64,000 nucleotides of DNA, taken from assembly GCA_964016985.1 (NCBI GenBank), contig OZ024831.1:24587948-24651947 (forward strand). The letters run 5' to 3'. Source of the stretch: Anodontia alba. Taxonomy: Eukaryota > Mollusca > Bivalvia > Lucinida > Lucinidae. Shown one piece after another: positions 21,365 through 31,766 of this stretch; the stretch's first letter is position 1; each line of letters starts with the position of its first letter. The translations under genes and the position numbers were made by a program. Under the pieces are notes generated by a model. That model searched no databases, had not been told where the DNA came from, and was given only the letters and a program-made list of their open reading frames with translations.

Positions 21365-22330
21365 ATTTTATATGTGGAGTTCGGCGGTCGGATATTTCAA
21401 CAAACAATCGGCATACCGATGGGTACTAATTGTGCACCGTTACTTGCCGACTTGTTTTTATACTCGTATGAGGCGGAGTTTGTACAAAGTCTCCTCCAAG
21501 CAGGCAAGAAACACGTCGCACAACAATTCAATTTCACCTACAGATATATAGATGATGTATTGTCTCTGAAAAACACAAAATTTGCAGAGTATTTAGAATT
21601 CATCTACCCACGTGAACTTGAAATAAAGGAAACAACGGAGACTTCAGCCTCCTCCTCATACTTGGATTGTTATCTCTACATCGACAATGGAAAGCTTACT
21701 ACTAGGCTTTACGACAAACGGGATGACTTCAATTTTCCCATCGTTAACTTTCCTTTCCTGAGCAGTAATATCCCTTCTGCACCAGCATACGGCGTTTACG
21801 TTTCACAGTTAATCCGTTATGCCAGAACTTGTTCAAATTATCAGGACTTCATGGAGCGTGGGAAAGTGCTCACTCAAAAGTTGTTGAGCCAGGGGTATCA
21901 AAAAACCAAACTGGTAGCAACACTTAAGAAGTTCTATGGGAGACATCATGATCTAGTCAATCCCTACAATGTGGCAGTTTCCAGAATTGTTTCTGATGTT
22001 TTTGCCAGTGACGCGCCATAAGTAGACTTCCCAAATCCCGGACATACGCTTCTACCGATATTTCCCTCGTTCAGGCCCATGGGCATGGTGGGCGAAGCTT
22101 GCTTACCAAGTAATGCTTACTATCCGCGGACGCCTGATTACACCCTTTGTTCTGGGGTCCATGTCTGTTGGTCTGAACATTCTGATTCGTCATTCGTTTA
22201 TGGATTTATGATTTTAAATTACGGCTTTGGTACCATGACCGCAACTACTTTTAAAAACTTTATTTTGTAACATAGGAAACCATTTAAACTGTGTAATTTA
22301 ATAAACTTTTTATGCGGATGTAGATTTTAG
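21365..22330 (+). mobile_element. PLE-2 copy, 5'-truncated
   Basis: Second Penelope-like family. The reverse transcriptase part is open (21374-22021). The 3' region that follows contains GGGCATGGTGGGCGAAGC, CTTACTATCCGCGGACGCC and ATTCTGATTCGTCATTCG, which recur at 26087-26200. It ends in an AT-rich then T-rich stretch (22371-22440). Confidence 0.8.
21374..22021 (+). CDS. PLE-2 reverse transcriptase fragment
   Basis: 215 codons. FQQTIGIPMGTNCAPLLADL at residues 8-27, catalytic YRYIDDVLSL at about 56-65, KRDDFNFPIVNFPFLSSNIP downstream, and a basic C-terminal part with KKFYGRHHDLVNPYNVAVSR. The order and spacing match PLE-1, but IDD replaces LDD and the sequence is clearly a separate family. 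The N-terminal half is absent. The initial Met is incidental to truncation. Confidence 0.82.
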   Translation: MEFGGRIFQQTIGIPMGTNCAPLLADLFLYSYEAEFVQSLLQAGKKHVAQQFNFTYRYIDDVLSLKNTKFAEYLEFIYPRELEIKETTETSASSSYLDCYLYIDNGKLTTRLYDKRDDFNFPIVNFPFLSSNIPSAPAYGVYVSQLIRYARTCSNYQDFMERGKVLTQKLLSQGYQKTKLVATLKKFYGRHHDLVNPYNVAVSRIVSDVFASDAP

Positions 22331-23195
22331 AATCGGTTTTGTGCTACTTCCTTATGTTTTATATTTAAGTTTTTTTTTTTTTTTTTTTTGTTTTTTTTTT
22401 TGTTTTTTTTTTTTTTTTGTTGTTGTTGTTTTTTTTGTATGGGTTTCTAATTAACTAAGTCTTGTCAGTATTACTTAATCAAATGCGTAACAGAGTATCA
22501 TTTTATTGCATCTCGGCAGAGTTCGAGGGTCTCACTCATCAGAAACATATGAAAATGCTATACTCCATTAACCCGACTTTGATATAGTATTAGTCTGGGA
22601 GGTGGGGGTCAAATTCTCTAGAGAAGACATGGCATGTTACATCACAGGCCAGGTTCCATATCAAAACAGTTTTAATTGGGCTGAAGTCCGGAGTACAGTT
22701 AATAGTTAGTAAATTACTTTGAACAAAATTTAAATTTTTTTATCATATTTTTCACACTTAATTATTTATTATAATTTCACATTGCTTGTACTTTAAGAAA
22801 CCTGGAGTCTAGGGCTCGCAAAATATGCATCCAATCATTTATTTTAGTTGGAGCCTTAAAACAGTCATATGAAAGGTCAATTTCGTCTCACCTCATGCCA
22901 CACTAAATTTCTTAGACCAATTAATAGTCCTAGCATTTCCCGAACGTGTAGAAAGGAATTGGTAATGTCATGGCAAACGTCATAGACCCTGCTGTGTAAA
23001 TTGCTTGCATATTTAATTTTGCGGAGACAATGTTGAACAAATAAAAGTATCATTTTATGGCTTTGTTTGAAACCTCAGATAACCCGTAAAATCTTTAGGT
23101 ACACTGAAACCCACAATGAAAAGGGGCGGAACCTAACTTTTCAAAAGCGCATTAAAGCGCTGAACGCATAACATTGAATTTGCACACTAGCTAGC
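22331..23195. other. unassigned sequence, T-rich at start
   Basis: 22371-22440 is a T-rich tract with GTTGTT interruptions. The rest shows nothing recognisable. Confidence 0.4.
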
Positions 23196-23440
23196 CAATA
23201 ACGGCCACATTCAAGAAGCACGTCTTCCTGAGGCACCGAAAGAGAACAGATGTGGATCTAATTATAAGCCACAAGGACAGAGTTGCAATAACATACAATC
23301 AAACAATAATTACAGACGAACTACTTTGGAATGGTCAGAAGAAAACTACTTCTGAGCAAAGTTCTCCTCCACCGAAACCACGCCTGTAATTCTGATGCAG
23401 TTCCGAATTACAAAAAATACACATTAAAAACAGGTTTAGC
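23196..23440 (-). mobile_element. decayed PLE tail
   Basis: Weak match on the minus strand to the PLE-1 tail: ACTACTTTGGAATGGTCAG for ACCGCCTTAGAACGGTCAG, preceded by AGGCACCGAAAGAGAA. Confidence 0.4.
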
Positions 23441-23889
23441 ACCCCACGGAGTTTTACTGCTATTAATGGTTTTGAAATAGCTCTAAACATAATAATGGCA
23501 GTATTGTGCGACCATTAGAGTCACTTAAAAATCCAAAATATGAACTCTCTTATACATTGGCCTGTATAGTTTTAATCTACGTTTATGTTATTGTAAAACG
23601 TCATATGTTGTCTTAAGATTACATCTAGTTTGGCAAGTCAATATCTTCAGTACCGTGTATAACCTTCGCATGCCCGGATGACATTTTCTGTCCTGCGCCT
23701 CATCCCTCAAGCCGAGTATCGGAATTTCTGAAGAGGAAATTCATGCTAACCGAATATTGTCAAAAGCTTTACGAATGACCGGTAATCATTCATCATGGAA
23801 CACCATTCATGCTAACATCAATAATGACATTTGATGTGTATATACTCACAATATTAGATCCTTTTTTCATGGGGGTGCTTAACTTTGTT

Positions 23890-24245
23890 ACAGGTGTATG
23901 TGTTTTGTGTGCGCAGAGCCCACTATCTCAATCTCATCTGTCTCATCAGAAAAGCATCGCATTACAAAACTGCGTTGAAACAAATTTGAGAGCTCAGTGG
24001 AGTTCTGAAACCAGAGTAAAAGAAACTACAAGGTTGACTACGTTCGGCCCGACCATAGACAGCAATATGCAGGCACTAGCCTTTTCAAACAGGTTAAGGA
24101 CGGAGCCATCATTGAGTCTGTGTGATTAAAAGAAAAAGCAACATCATCAGTCATAAAAGAATTAACCACCAAGCATGCATGCAATTTGCCACCTAACATT
24201 CATGTTGTAATCTATCCTTTTGAAAATTGTTTAAGTCTTATTTTT
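23890..24245 (-). mobile_element. PLE remnant around the end of the coding region
   Basis: GGACGGAGCCATCATTGAGT, AGCATGCATGCAATTTGCC and CATTCATGTTGTAATC correspond, inverted, to the end of the PLE-1 frame and its 3' flank (compare GAGGCCGTCATTGA and GGCATGCAGTCTGCCGCATA at 17637-17740). The overlapping 106-codon plus-strand frame is accidental. Confidence 0.5.
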
Positions 24246-24247
24246 CT

Positions 24248-24484
24248 CATCACGAAAACACGCCTATATAATTTTGACCCCCTTAAACCCCACAGTTACA
24301 TAGTAAAACTGGGGTTTACAGGGGTGTACATTATTTTTCTTATTTCTGCTCAAAAACATAGATTGTGGGTACTCACAATCTATATTTTGAGCAGAAATAT
24401 GAAAAATATCAGATGTTTTATCTGAAAATTTTCCTTTTGTGTTGTAAAATTTTCAATATATTTGATATGCATGATTTCGTAATG
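24248..24484 (-). mobile_element. family-A element A4, hairpin tip lost
   Basis: Ends CATCACGAAAACACGCC and ...TTTCGTAATG. The central palindrome is shortened to GATTGTGGGTACTCACAATC: the whole ACCGCCTCG tip is deleted symmetrically, leaving a shorter hairpin. Confidence 0.88.
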
Positions 24485-24606
24485 TGTGAAAACATAAGGA
24501 AAGAAATTATCGTATGCTGATTAAGCAACAGAGTGCTAATGCTTAAAATGCATATCAGATAAAGCATTAAATGCACCGATTGTGTTTTGTGTGTGTGTAT
24601 GTGTTT

Positions 24607-25232
24607 TTAATCCTTAAGCAGTCTTTGGGCAAAGTCAGCAATTGACAAATTGATGATGTGGTTCTTCATTTCCTTAGATGAATGTTTCACACAAAATGTA
24701 TGGTATAAAGACAATTGAAATGAAATTGGAACTCCTCTTTTCTGGGAAAACAAGACATCTCCTGTAGAATATTTATCCAGGATACAACGCGCCAAAATGA
24801 GTTTGATGACAGCTGAACTAACACAGAAGCACGTTATGCTTTTGAATCTGAGTCTTCTATTCACATGAACCATATTTGGACAAAGCGACAAACCATCAGG
24901 TGGACAACGAACACACGTTTCAGACTGCGCGCGGATATACAAGATGACTTTAGTCTTTGCTTCCCGCATGTTCTTAAAGTACAACTTGTTGATTTTATTG
25001 CAACTCTGCTCCATCCAGACCTAGGGATATAGCTGAGCATTAAATAGTTCTGCTTATAAACATGATAATGCCAAGTATTGTAGGCATTTTCAAATTTATA
25101 AGCAGAGGAAATTTCATGCTCAGCTGAGTTGATCATGAACAAAGTTTTATAACCTTGGAACCTGATAGCGCGTTTGACATACAGTTCACACATTGAATTA
25201 CACATAACTGTTGTAAACAATAGCCAGAGCAT
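24607..25232 (-). other. two overlapping minus-strand open frames, possible decayed gene
   Basis: Frame 1 (25232-24861) begins with a hydrophobic MLWLLFTTVM stretch and contains QGYKTLFMIN and KFENAYNTWHYHVYKQNYLM. Frame 2 (25014-24607) begins MEQSCNKINKLYFKNM. The YNTW...spacing loosely recalls the YNTY block of fibroblast-growth-factor beta-trefoils, with a frameshift near 25014 joining the parts, but no diagnostic residue set is complete. It may equally be chance open sequence. No splice or promoter evidence. Confidence 0.25.
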
Positions 25233-25234
25233 GG

Positions 25235-25440
25235 GTACATGGCTGTTTACCCAGCAAAGGCTAAGATTAGCTTGAGCATCCGCGCACTATTCAGTCGCCG
25301 CTGGGGTCTTTGTGGGTAGCCAAGATCCAAAAGAGTCTTCAGACGGACAACGAACACACTAATCAGCCTGTGCGGATGCGCAGGGTAGTCTTAGTATTTG
25401 TTTGGCGAAACTCTGTGCCCCAATTTAATTTTATGTAATA
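25235..25440. mobile_element. family-J MITE
   Basis: CAAAGGCTAAGATTAGC at the left and the related TAGTCTTAGTATTTG at the right, with AATCAGCCTGTGCGGATG inside, matching the sequence style of 3.1 and 28.3 kb copies. Confidence 0.5.
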
Positions 25441-25743
25441 TACGTCAGAGAAAATAGTTCCATTGTTTTGGTGGATTTGGTGCCACTGTTTTGTTATACT
25501 ATATAGACATGGTCCCTCGTCCAGCATTATTAGGTTTCTATCACATAATAGCCACTCACTGAAAAAAAAATTTTCTATGTTTTATTTTAATCTGCTTTAA
25601 AATTTCCTGATTTAAAACTACCTCTTACGCTTGTGACTGGAGTTTGTTTGGGACACCTTTCAATATGATTTTGCTCGGTTGACTGAAGCGGTGTTTAGAT
25701 TTGTAATTTGGACAACTCTTAAATTCCTCTCAATGTATGCGAT

Positions 25744-26262
25744 CACGTGAATTTGAAATAAAGGAAACAACGGAGACTGCAGCCTTCTCCTCATACTTGG
25801 ATTGTTGTCCCTACATTGACAATGGAAAGCTTACTACTCGACTTTACGACAAACGGGATGACTTTAATTTTCCCATTGTTAACTTTTCATTCCTTAGCAG
25901 TAACTACACTGGTAGCAAAACTTAAGAAGTTCTATGGGAGACATCATGTTCTGGTCAATTCCTACAATGTGGCAGTTTCCAGAATTTTTTCTGATGTTTT
26001 TTCCAATGACGAGCCATAAGTAGATTTCCAAAATTCCCGGACATACGTTTCTACCTATATTTTCTTCGTTCAGGCCTGTGGGCATGGTGGGCGAAGCTTG
26101 CTTACCAAGTAATGCTTACTATCCGCGGACGCCTGATTACACCCTTTATTCTGGGATCCATGTCTGCTGGTCTGAACATTCTGATTCGTCATTCGTTTAC
26201 GGATTTATGAGATTGATTTATGGCTTGAGTACCATGACCACAACTAGTTATTCCATATGTTG
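25744..26262 (+). mobile_element. PLE-2 copy, 5'-truncated with internal deletion
   Basis: Starts at CACGTGAATTTGAAATAAAG, equivalent to about 21610 in the other copy. After SFLSSN the frame jumps: about 150 bases present in the 21.4-kb copy (SSNIPSAPAYG through the Lys-rich block) are missing, resuming at CTGGTAGCAAAACTTAAG. The 3' region is shared to about 26230. Confidence 0.82.
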
Positions 26263-26585
26263 ACAGGTCAATTTATTTTGAAAATTATGTCGCAAATAAC
26301 TGTCGGAACGGCAATCGTTGCGCTGTATTGTATCAAGCTCTACGCTGTGTGCGAAGGTGCACGACCGCCTCTTTCTTGCTGGTGTCTCGAGTAATGAGAA
26401 TTAGCATTTGGCAAAACCACTGTCTAAATCTTATAGGTATTAATCTGTATGCCAAACATTATCAAAATATTTTTGACAGTTCAATCGATGAATACGGCGG
26501 TTTGCATGTTTTCATATTGTTTGGCTTCAGAGCAGACACGATCAATAAAAAGTGTCATTTGGCAAACCGATTGCCTAATTCTAAT
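26263..26585. other. unassigned sequence
   Basis: No recognised repeat or gene. A 94-codon plus frame (26328-26612) runs into the next family-A element and is not supported. Confidence 0.4.
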
Positions 26586-26588
26586 TGG

Positions 26589-26857
26589 CATCACGAAAAT
26601 ATGCCTATATAATTATAACCCCCTTAAACCCCACTTTTATATAGCAAAACTGGGGTTTACAGGGGTATACATTATTTTTCTTATTTCTGCTCAAAAACAT
26701 ACATCGTGGGTACTCGTTACCCGAGGCGGTTCTAACGAGTACCCACAATCTATGTTTTGAGCAGAAGTATAAAAAATATCAGAGTTTTCTATCTGAAAAT
26801 TTTCAGTTTTTGGAGGTGAAATTTTTTATATATTTGAATAGGCATGTTTTCATAATG
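26589..26857 (-). mobile_element. family-A element A5
   Basis: CATCACGAAAATATGCC ... GGCATGTTTTCATAATG. Nine or so bases are missing from the left arm of the central hairpin (TACTCGTTACCCGAGGCGG), so the tip is asymmetrical. Confidence 0.9.
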
Positions 26858-26904
26858 ATATCAATCTGTATGCGAAAAAGTATCAAAATATTTTTAACGG
26901 TTTA

Positions 26905-27195
26905 AATTTTGTGCCCATTTCCGCTAACTTACCACGAACAGATGGACTCACAAAAATATAAATGGAATTATCCAGGAAATGCCACAATTATGAACCACAG
27001 CACCAAAGGAATGAGAGATGAGGAACAAATGAGGACACCGCAAACGACACATATTAAATCACAGACAAACAAAGAAGAACTGCAACAGAGGAATCGCCTT
27101 GGAAAGGTCAGTAGGAAAATTACTGGGATGCGTTGGGGGAGGGGGGTTAAACTAGTTTTACTCTCGCTAAACATCACCCTTAACTCTTATGCAGT
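26905..27195 (-). mobile_element. decayed PLE tail
   Basis: TCCAGGAAATGCCACAATTA (compare TCCAGGGAGTGCCACAATCA) at its start and AATCGCCTTGGAAAGGTCAG later, the order expected for an inverted PLE-1 tail. Confidence 0.6.
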
Positions 27196-27210
27196 TCCAA
27201 GTTTCACATA

Positions 27211-27545
27211 CAGTCGAACTTCAGTAGCTTGAACATCTTTGGGCCAATAGTACATTGTTCAAAGCATGGGTAGTTCGAGCCACTGAGGGTTAATCATCGT
27301 GCCAGGTCAGGAAGCAAATAGCGATAATTTATGGAATTTTTCTCAATTTTCTACACAATAATTGTATGTTGAGTGTACTCATTAGAATTGCCTCGATGAG
27401 GCGATTCTATGATAAAATAAGAAAAATAATCCCTAAATATTTGTGTTCTTTAGCTAGTGGACGGATTTTGTAGGAACTGAAAAACGAGTTCGAATCATCC
27501 ATGGTAAACGAGCCATCTGGGTTTCAAGCCACTGAGGTTATACTG
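27211..27545 (+). mobile_element. family-B MITE B1
   Basis: TA-flanked. Ends CAGTCGAACTTCAGTAGC and ...AGCCACTGAGGTTATACTG. Internal palindrome TACTCATTAGAATTGCC / GAGGCGATTCTA with a shortened right arm. About 335 bp, non-coding. Confidence 0.88.
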
Positions 27546-27599
27546 TATATGTTCGGTTCGCATAGGGGTCCTCTACCTCATCTGTGAAACATCACAGTA

Positions 27600-27862
27600 A
27601 AACACATGTAGTCAAAAACACGTTGACGAAACAACGCAAAGGACCAAGCGGCGATCTGAAGCCAGAACACAAAAAAAAAAAACAAAGAAAAAACAGGACC
27701 ACGATGAGCCGACAACATGCATTAATAGGCAGGCACCGACAATCTGAAACAAATTGAGGACGGAGCCGTCAATTAGTCTGAGGACCTACCCACAGGTCAG
27801 TTATAGAGCAAACCCCGTAAGTCTACCCCACAGTCCGTCAATCGACTTTACTGAGGGTCGTG
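27600..27862 (-). mobile_element. PLE remnant, 3' part
   Basis: AGGACGGAGCCGTCAATTAG and the GTCTGAGGACC that follows match the end of the PLE frame in inverted orientation; the rest is highly diverged. Confidence 0.45.
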
Positions 27863-27866
27863 GGAT

Positions 27867-27868
<2 letters not shown>

Positions 27869-27902
<34 letters not shown>
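27869..27902. repeat. (TAA)n microsatellite
   Basis: Eleven ATA/TAA triplets in a row. Confidence 0.95.
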
Positions 27903-28295
27903 CATAACAACAAAATAGACAACGCGTCATATAGAGTTATTCCCTGATATAATTACTCAATCTCAGATGCGAGAATACATTGACAAACAACCAATAAAAT
28001 GTATTTTATTTGTATGCTGACCATGGCTTTTGCGCAATTCTAATAATGAACATAAGAAGATAAAAAAAAAGTGAAAATATACTTACAGAAAATTACTAAT
28101 TCCGACAATATATATCTATATTCCGAGTTTTAAATAAATTTGCGACCACGTGGTGAATAAGAAAGACCATTCGCAATGTAAACGCACTGGAATGACCCCT
28201 AATAATCCGCTCTACACCTGTGTTTGGAATGCCGTCTAAAAATATCAAGCGTTAAATGTCATTTAAATAAGCCACGAAGTCAGAAAACGAAACAT
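27903..28295. other. unassigned sequence
   Basis: Nothing recognised. Confidence 0.4.
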
Positions 28296-28299
28296 TGGA

Positions 28300-28490
28300 C
28301 ATATGCGCCTAGTTAAGATACAGATCTGCCTGCGCATTTGCGTCGTCTGATCATGATATTTACTGGGCGCATTTTGGATAGCCAAGGATGCGAAGTTTTT
28401 TCAAGCGGACAATAACGACGCTGATCAGACTGCACGGATGCTCAGGCTGATTCGAGTCTACTTAGGGCGCACATGATAGAAGGGCACGTT
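28300..28490. mobile_element. family-J MITE
   Basis: Ends CATATGCGCCTAGTTAAG and CTTAGGGCGCACATGAT are imperfect inverted repeats. Interior GCTGATCAGACTGCACGG and GCTCAGGCTGATTCGAG are the family-J phrases. Confidence 0.55.
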
Positions 28491-29075
28491 TTCTCACGTT
28501 GCGGCTCAAACATTTAGGAATAACCATCGTAGCTTGTGAATGGCATTCAACATCTAGTGAACGAAAGAGGATTTCTATGCATTAACAAGTCTTAAGTTGC
28601 TGATGTAGGTTATGACAAGATCATGTCCTGAGATTAGACGAAATATTAAAACAAAACAATAAGTTAAACTAAATTGTCAATTGTAAACAATTCTGTCCAA
28701 ATGTTCCATATACGTGAGATTGTTAATGTAGTGTTGAACTATTGAGAACTGCGCAAATTATGACGTTTTGGGATTGTCGGTGGTGTGAAAGTAGTTTTAA
28801 AGAGTTCTCCAGAATTCTAAATACCCAAAGAGTTTAGAACGTTAGTATAGGAACGGAAAAGACATAAATAATACGTTTCTTGAGTTTAATCGCATGTTGT
28901 TACTGATCAGAACCATTGATAATGTTAACATTTTAAAAGAACTAAGACGAAATTGTCGCCAGTTTTTTCTTCTTTTCTATAAGCTGTACATAATTTGAAC
29001 TATTGCTTTTCCACTAATGCCCGTGACATGCAAGTTTTTTCGGCGTCAGTTTTGTACTACATTTTTCGGTATTCT

Positions 29076-29140
29076 ATTGGTCAATAAAAACACATCCGGC
29101 TTAGTAACCTATATAAGGGCCAAGTAATTAGCATAAATAG
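29076..29140 (+). promoter_or_regulatory. putative RNA polymerase II core promoter
   Basis: ATTGG (inverted CCAAT box) at 29076-29080 and a strong TATA box, CCTATATAAGGG with TATATAAG at 29110-29117, about 30 bases before a likely start near 29140. It lies in a stretch with no repeat signature and just upstream of a well-formed ATG and splice donor. Confidence 0.45.
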
Positions 29141-29287
29141 TCCGGTTAACTGATTTTTTTCACCTCCTGTTCTACACATGACACTACATTGTAGGTCTCA
29201 CAAGCTCAAATCATTGTAAGGGGTAGAGTCATATAAAAGCGTTTATTGTTTATTTGAAAGACCGTATATAGTGTATTAGAATTTACC

Positions 29288-29415
29288 ATGGAATGTTGTC
29301 AAGCCCAGCGACCGTTCAGTGATGCTGATGTAGCGATACACGAACCGCCTACAAATTATGTTTCAATGACTCTGACCCGCTTTGAACCGTTCAAAACTAA
29401 GTTTAGATTACGAAG
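29288..29415 (+). CDS. putative first coding exon of an unidentified gene
   Basis: Opens at ACCATGG, a perfect Kozak context, and runs 42 codons plus two bases to CGAAG|GTAAAC, a good 5' splice donor at 29416. Without splicing it stops one codon later. Starts MECCQAQRPFSDADVAI and has an FEPFKTKFRL segment near the end. No domain is recognised, and no hydrophobic signal is present. The exon is a little more GC-rich than its surroundings. An alternative upstream donor (CATTGTAAGG, 29211-29220) could define a non-coding first exon. Downstream exons are not identified in this window. Supported by promoter, start and donor in the right order, not by homology. Confidence 0.4.
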
Positions 29416-29621
29416 GTAAACACGAACTACTGCTGTCAAGTGATCAGGATTATTCAAATTTGCGAATGAAGTCACTTATAAACGTAATCGCGCCCTACTA
29501 GAAAACGAAAAAATAAATAAATAAATAAAACAGAAAAAAAAATAAATAAACAAGATATAAAGAGTAGCCTCAAGACAATGTGGTCTTAAGCAAAATCTTC
29601 GCTACCTCGACGAGCATAGTA

Positions 29622-29790
29622 CAGTCGACTCTCGTTATCTCAAATTCCAAGGGACTCTCTGAAATACTTCGAGATATCTGTACTTCGACATGTCAGATCT
29701 GCAGAATTGAGGAAAAAACTCAGGTGTAATTGGACTGTTGAAGTTAAAGATATATTAAAATATTGTGGAAAAGAGGAGAAATTCAGGTTC
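29622..29790 (-). mobile_element. family-C MITE C2, half copy
   Basis: TA followed by CAGTCGACTCTCGTTATC, then sequence inverted with respect to C1 up to GAAAAGAGGAGAAATTC, the middle of the central palindrome, where it stops. Confidence 0.85.
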
Positions 29791-29892
29791 AGTACTCTAT
29801 TTTCTATAATCTTTTCCAGCTGTCTTGTTATTATTTTACAGCTGTGAAGTATTTTGCTTATACGAAAAGGACTGTTCATTCAGTTCAAAAAT

Positions 29893-30476
29893 GGTAAGAG
29901 AAAAGTCCAGGGAGTGCCACAATCACAGGATTAGTTCTCTATTCCCCAAGCGAGGTAATTGCAATGCTAAAAGGACTGAAAACACAAGAACAAAATAACA
30001 CAAGGCAAGATTAAAACAAATCGCCTCGTAGAATAAACCATAAAGCAACAAAGAGTAAGACTAACACCGGGACCGCCGCCTTAGAACTGTTAGTAGAATA
30101 AAACACCGTGGGGGAGGGGGGGGGGGGGGGTAATGAACGTTTACAGCCGACCAACTTCACCCGGCGTCCCAACGCTACTCTTAATCACAACTAGTAAAAC
30201 AGAAAGCAAAACGGGCAGCTGTTCAAGATGACCAAAATCCTAGCATCACAACACATCTAGTAAAAAAGCAAAGTGGGCAGCCATTGTGAAGACGGTCACA
30301 TATAGAAAAACAGAAAGCAATGCAGGAACCACAAAGCTACAAAGAGCTACAAAGAGTAAGTACAGCATCAGGACCACCGCCTTAGAACGGTCAGTAGAAT
30401 AAACAGGGGATGGGGGGTGAGGACGGGGGTGTAGGGTGGGTGGGATTAAAGCACTTTTACAGCCGGCCAACTTTTC
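29893..30476 (-). mobile_element. PLE-1 solo tail with internal duplications
   Basis: Begins with GGTAAGAGAAAAGTCCAGGG, the reverse complement of the PLE-1 3' end. It lacks the usual CTTCCCAGACCCC block, then continues through ACCGGGACCGCCGCC and a G run to a second ACCACCGCCTTAGAACGG at 30374. The AGAAAGCAA...GGGCAGC phrase repeats two or three times. No coding part. Confidence 0.8.
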
Positions 30477-30479
30477 TTC

Positions 30480-31050
30480 AGAGGATCATTATTGTATATT
30501 TACAAAGAGACACGTTTAACAAAAAATGAAATAGTAAAATATACAAACACGAGATATTAGAGATGACATAGTTGCAAAATAGGCTATGCCCTTTTCGGGC
30601 CCATGTTATCAAGCCCGCTGCACTTGATAACTGAGCCTGTTTGGGTACATGTGAAATGCATACATTGCGCCATAAACACAGCGTACAAAGAGAGAGAGAG
30701 AGAAAAAGAAAACCTTAACATTCGTATCAACACCACCGTGCCTATATACGAATGAATACATTGTGCCATAAGCAGCACACCAAAAGGAATATACGCCAAA
30801 CTGAACGTTTCTCACCAATACTTAGGACAGATAGGCCCAACTTACGCTGTGATTTCCGGTAAAGCACATGAACACGACGTTCTACATAAGCTGTCGCATG
30901 CCTTGATTAAGGAACGTATGATTCTCTTTATTGGTCGCCTCTGTTGATACCATATGGTGGTAGTGTGTATTTCAACTTTTATTACTTGTGTTTGTAAATT
31001 TTACTCTTTCATTTCTTTTATTATTTATCTTTTCTATAAATATACAATAG
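30480..31050. other. unassigned sequence
   Basis: Contains a (GA)n run (30690-30706) and overlapping short minus-strand frames 30584-30818 without recognisable motifs. Confidence 0.4.
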
Positions 31051-31056
31051 TAATCC

Positions 31057-31088
31057 TCTGAAGAAGGCGAACGCCGAAAGGCTTCAGA
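31057..31088 (+). ncRNA. hairpin with hammerhead-like core
   Basis: CTGAAGA (31058-31064), a small stem GGCG/CGCC, then GAAA (31076-31079): the arrangement CTGANGA-stem-GAAA of a hammerhead ribozyme. The outer TCTGAAG (31057) also pairs with CTTCAGA (31082-31088), so an ordinary hairpin explains the same bases. The other two stems and the cleavage triplet are not convincingly placed. Penelope-like elements are known to carry such ribozymes. Confidence 0.25.
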
Positions 31089-31111
31089 TAAACACATTTT
31101 TGCACTGTTAA

Positions 31112-31112
31112 T

Positions 31113-31161
<49 letters not shown>
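31112..31161. repeat. (AT)n microsatellite
   Basis: About 24 TA/AT repeats immediately after the hairpin at 31057-31088. Confidence 0.96.
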
Positions 31162-31164
<3 letters not shown>

Positions 31165-31177
31165 TGAAATTTGTTTT

Positions 31178-31345
31178 AACATGCGTAGTGGTGCAGTGGT
31201 TATGTCTCCTGACTCTGCAGGGCTAGTCGCTGCCGTCATAACCTGCATGGGTTCGAACCTCACACCTCACTCAGCCCATTGGTATAACGTACACAAAATA
31301 TGACGTCCATATTATCTTTATTTACCAAAGGACATCCGTAAACGA
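31178..31345 (+). mobile_element. tRNA-like SINE
   Basis: Box A-like TGGTGCAGTGGTTA at about 31188 and a perfect box B GGTTCGAACCT about 60 bases on. The sequence between does not fold as a tRNA. A different family from K. Confidence 0.65.
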
Positions 31346-31349
31346 TATC

Positions 31350-31760
31350 TCTGTTACATGTGTCAGCACATATTTGTTAAAAAAACTCGTCTAGACGATT
31401 CAAGGATGTGGCAAGTGGTATTGACTGTTTAAAGTATTTCGCTTGAACAAACGTAAACAACAAGATATTACGCATTTAAATACTTAGTGGTGATATGTGA
31501 AACTTTTCAACATATTAAAGTCGACTAGCATTCAAGCATGCCTAGTTGTGTTCGTTAAGGGGTCTGAAGTCTATGGATTGTTTCATTTTGTATATACGTG
31601 TAACTGTGAATTATGCTGTGTATTAATTAGAATTCAGGGTCCCATGTTATTTTCCACGATGTCGTCTCGGGAATCCAAGCTTAGGTAAAAAAATACTCAT
31701 AATAATCACGTGTATCGTGAAAATTACTTACGGATAATATCCCAAAAAGAAAACAACAAA
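31350..31760. other. unassigned sequence
   Basis: A 63-codon frame (31497-31688) has no recognisable motif. Confidence 0.35.
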
Positions 31761-31766
31761 AACTAC

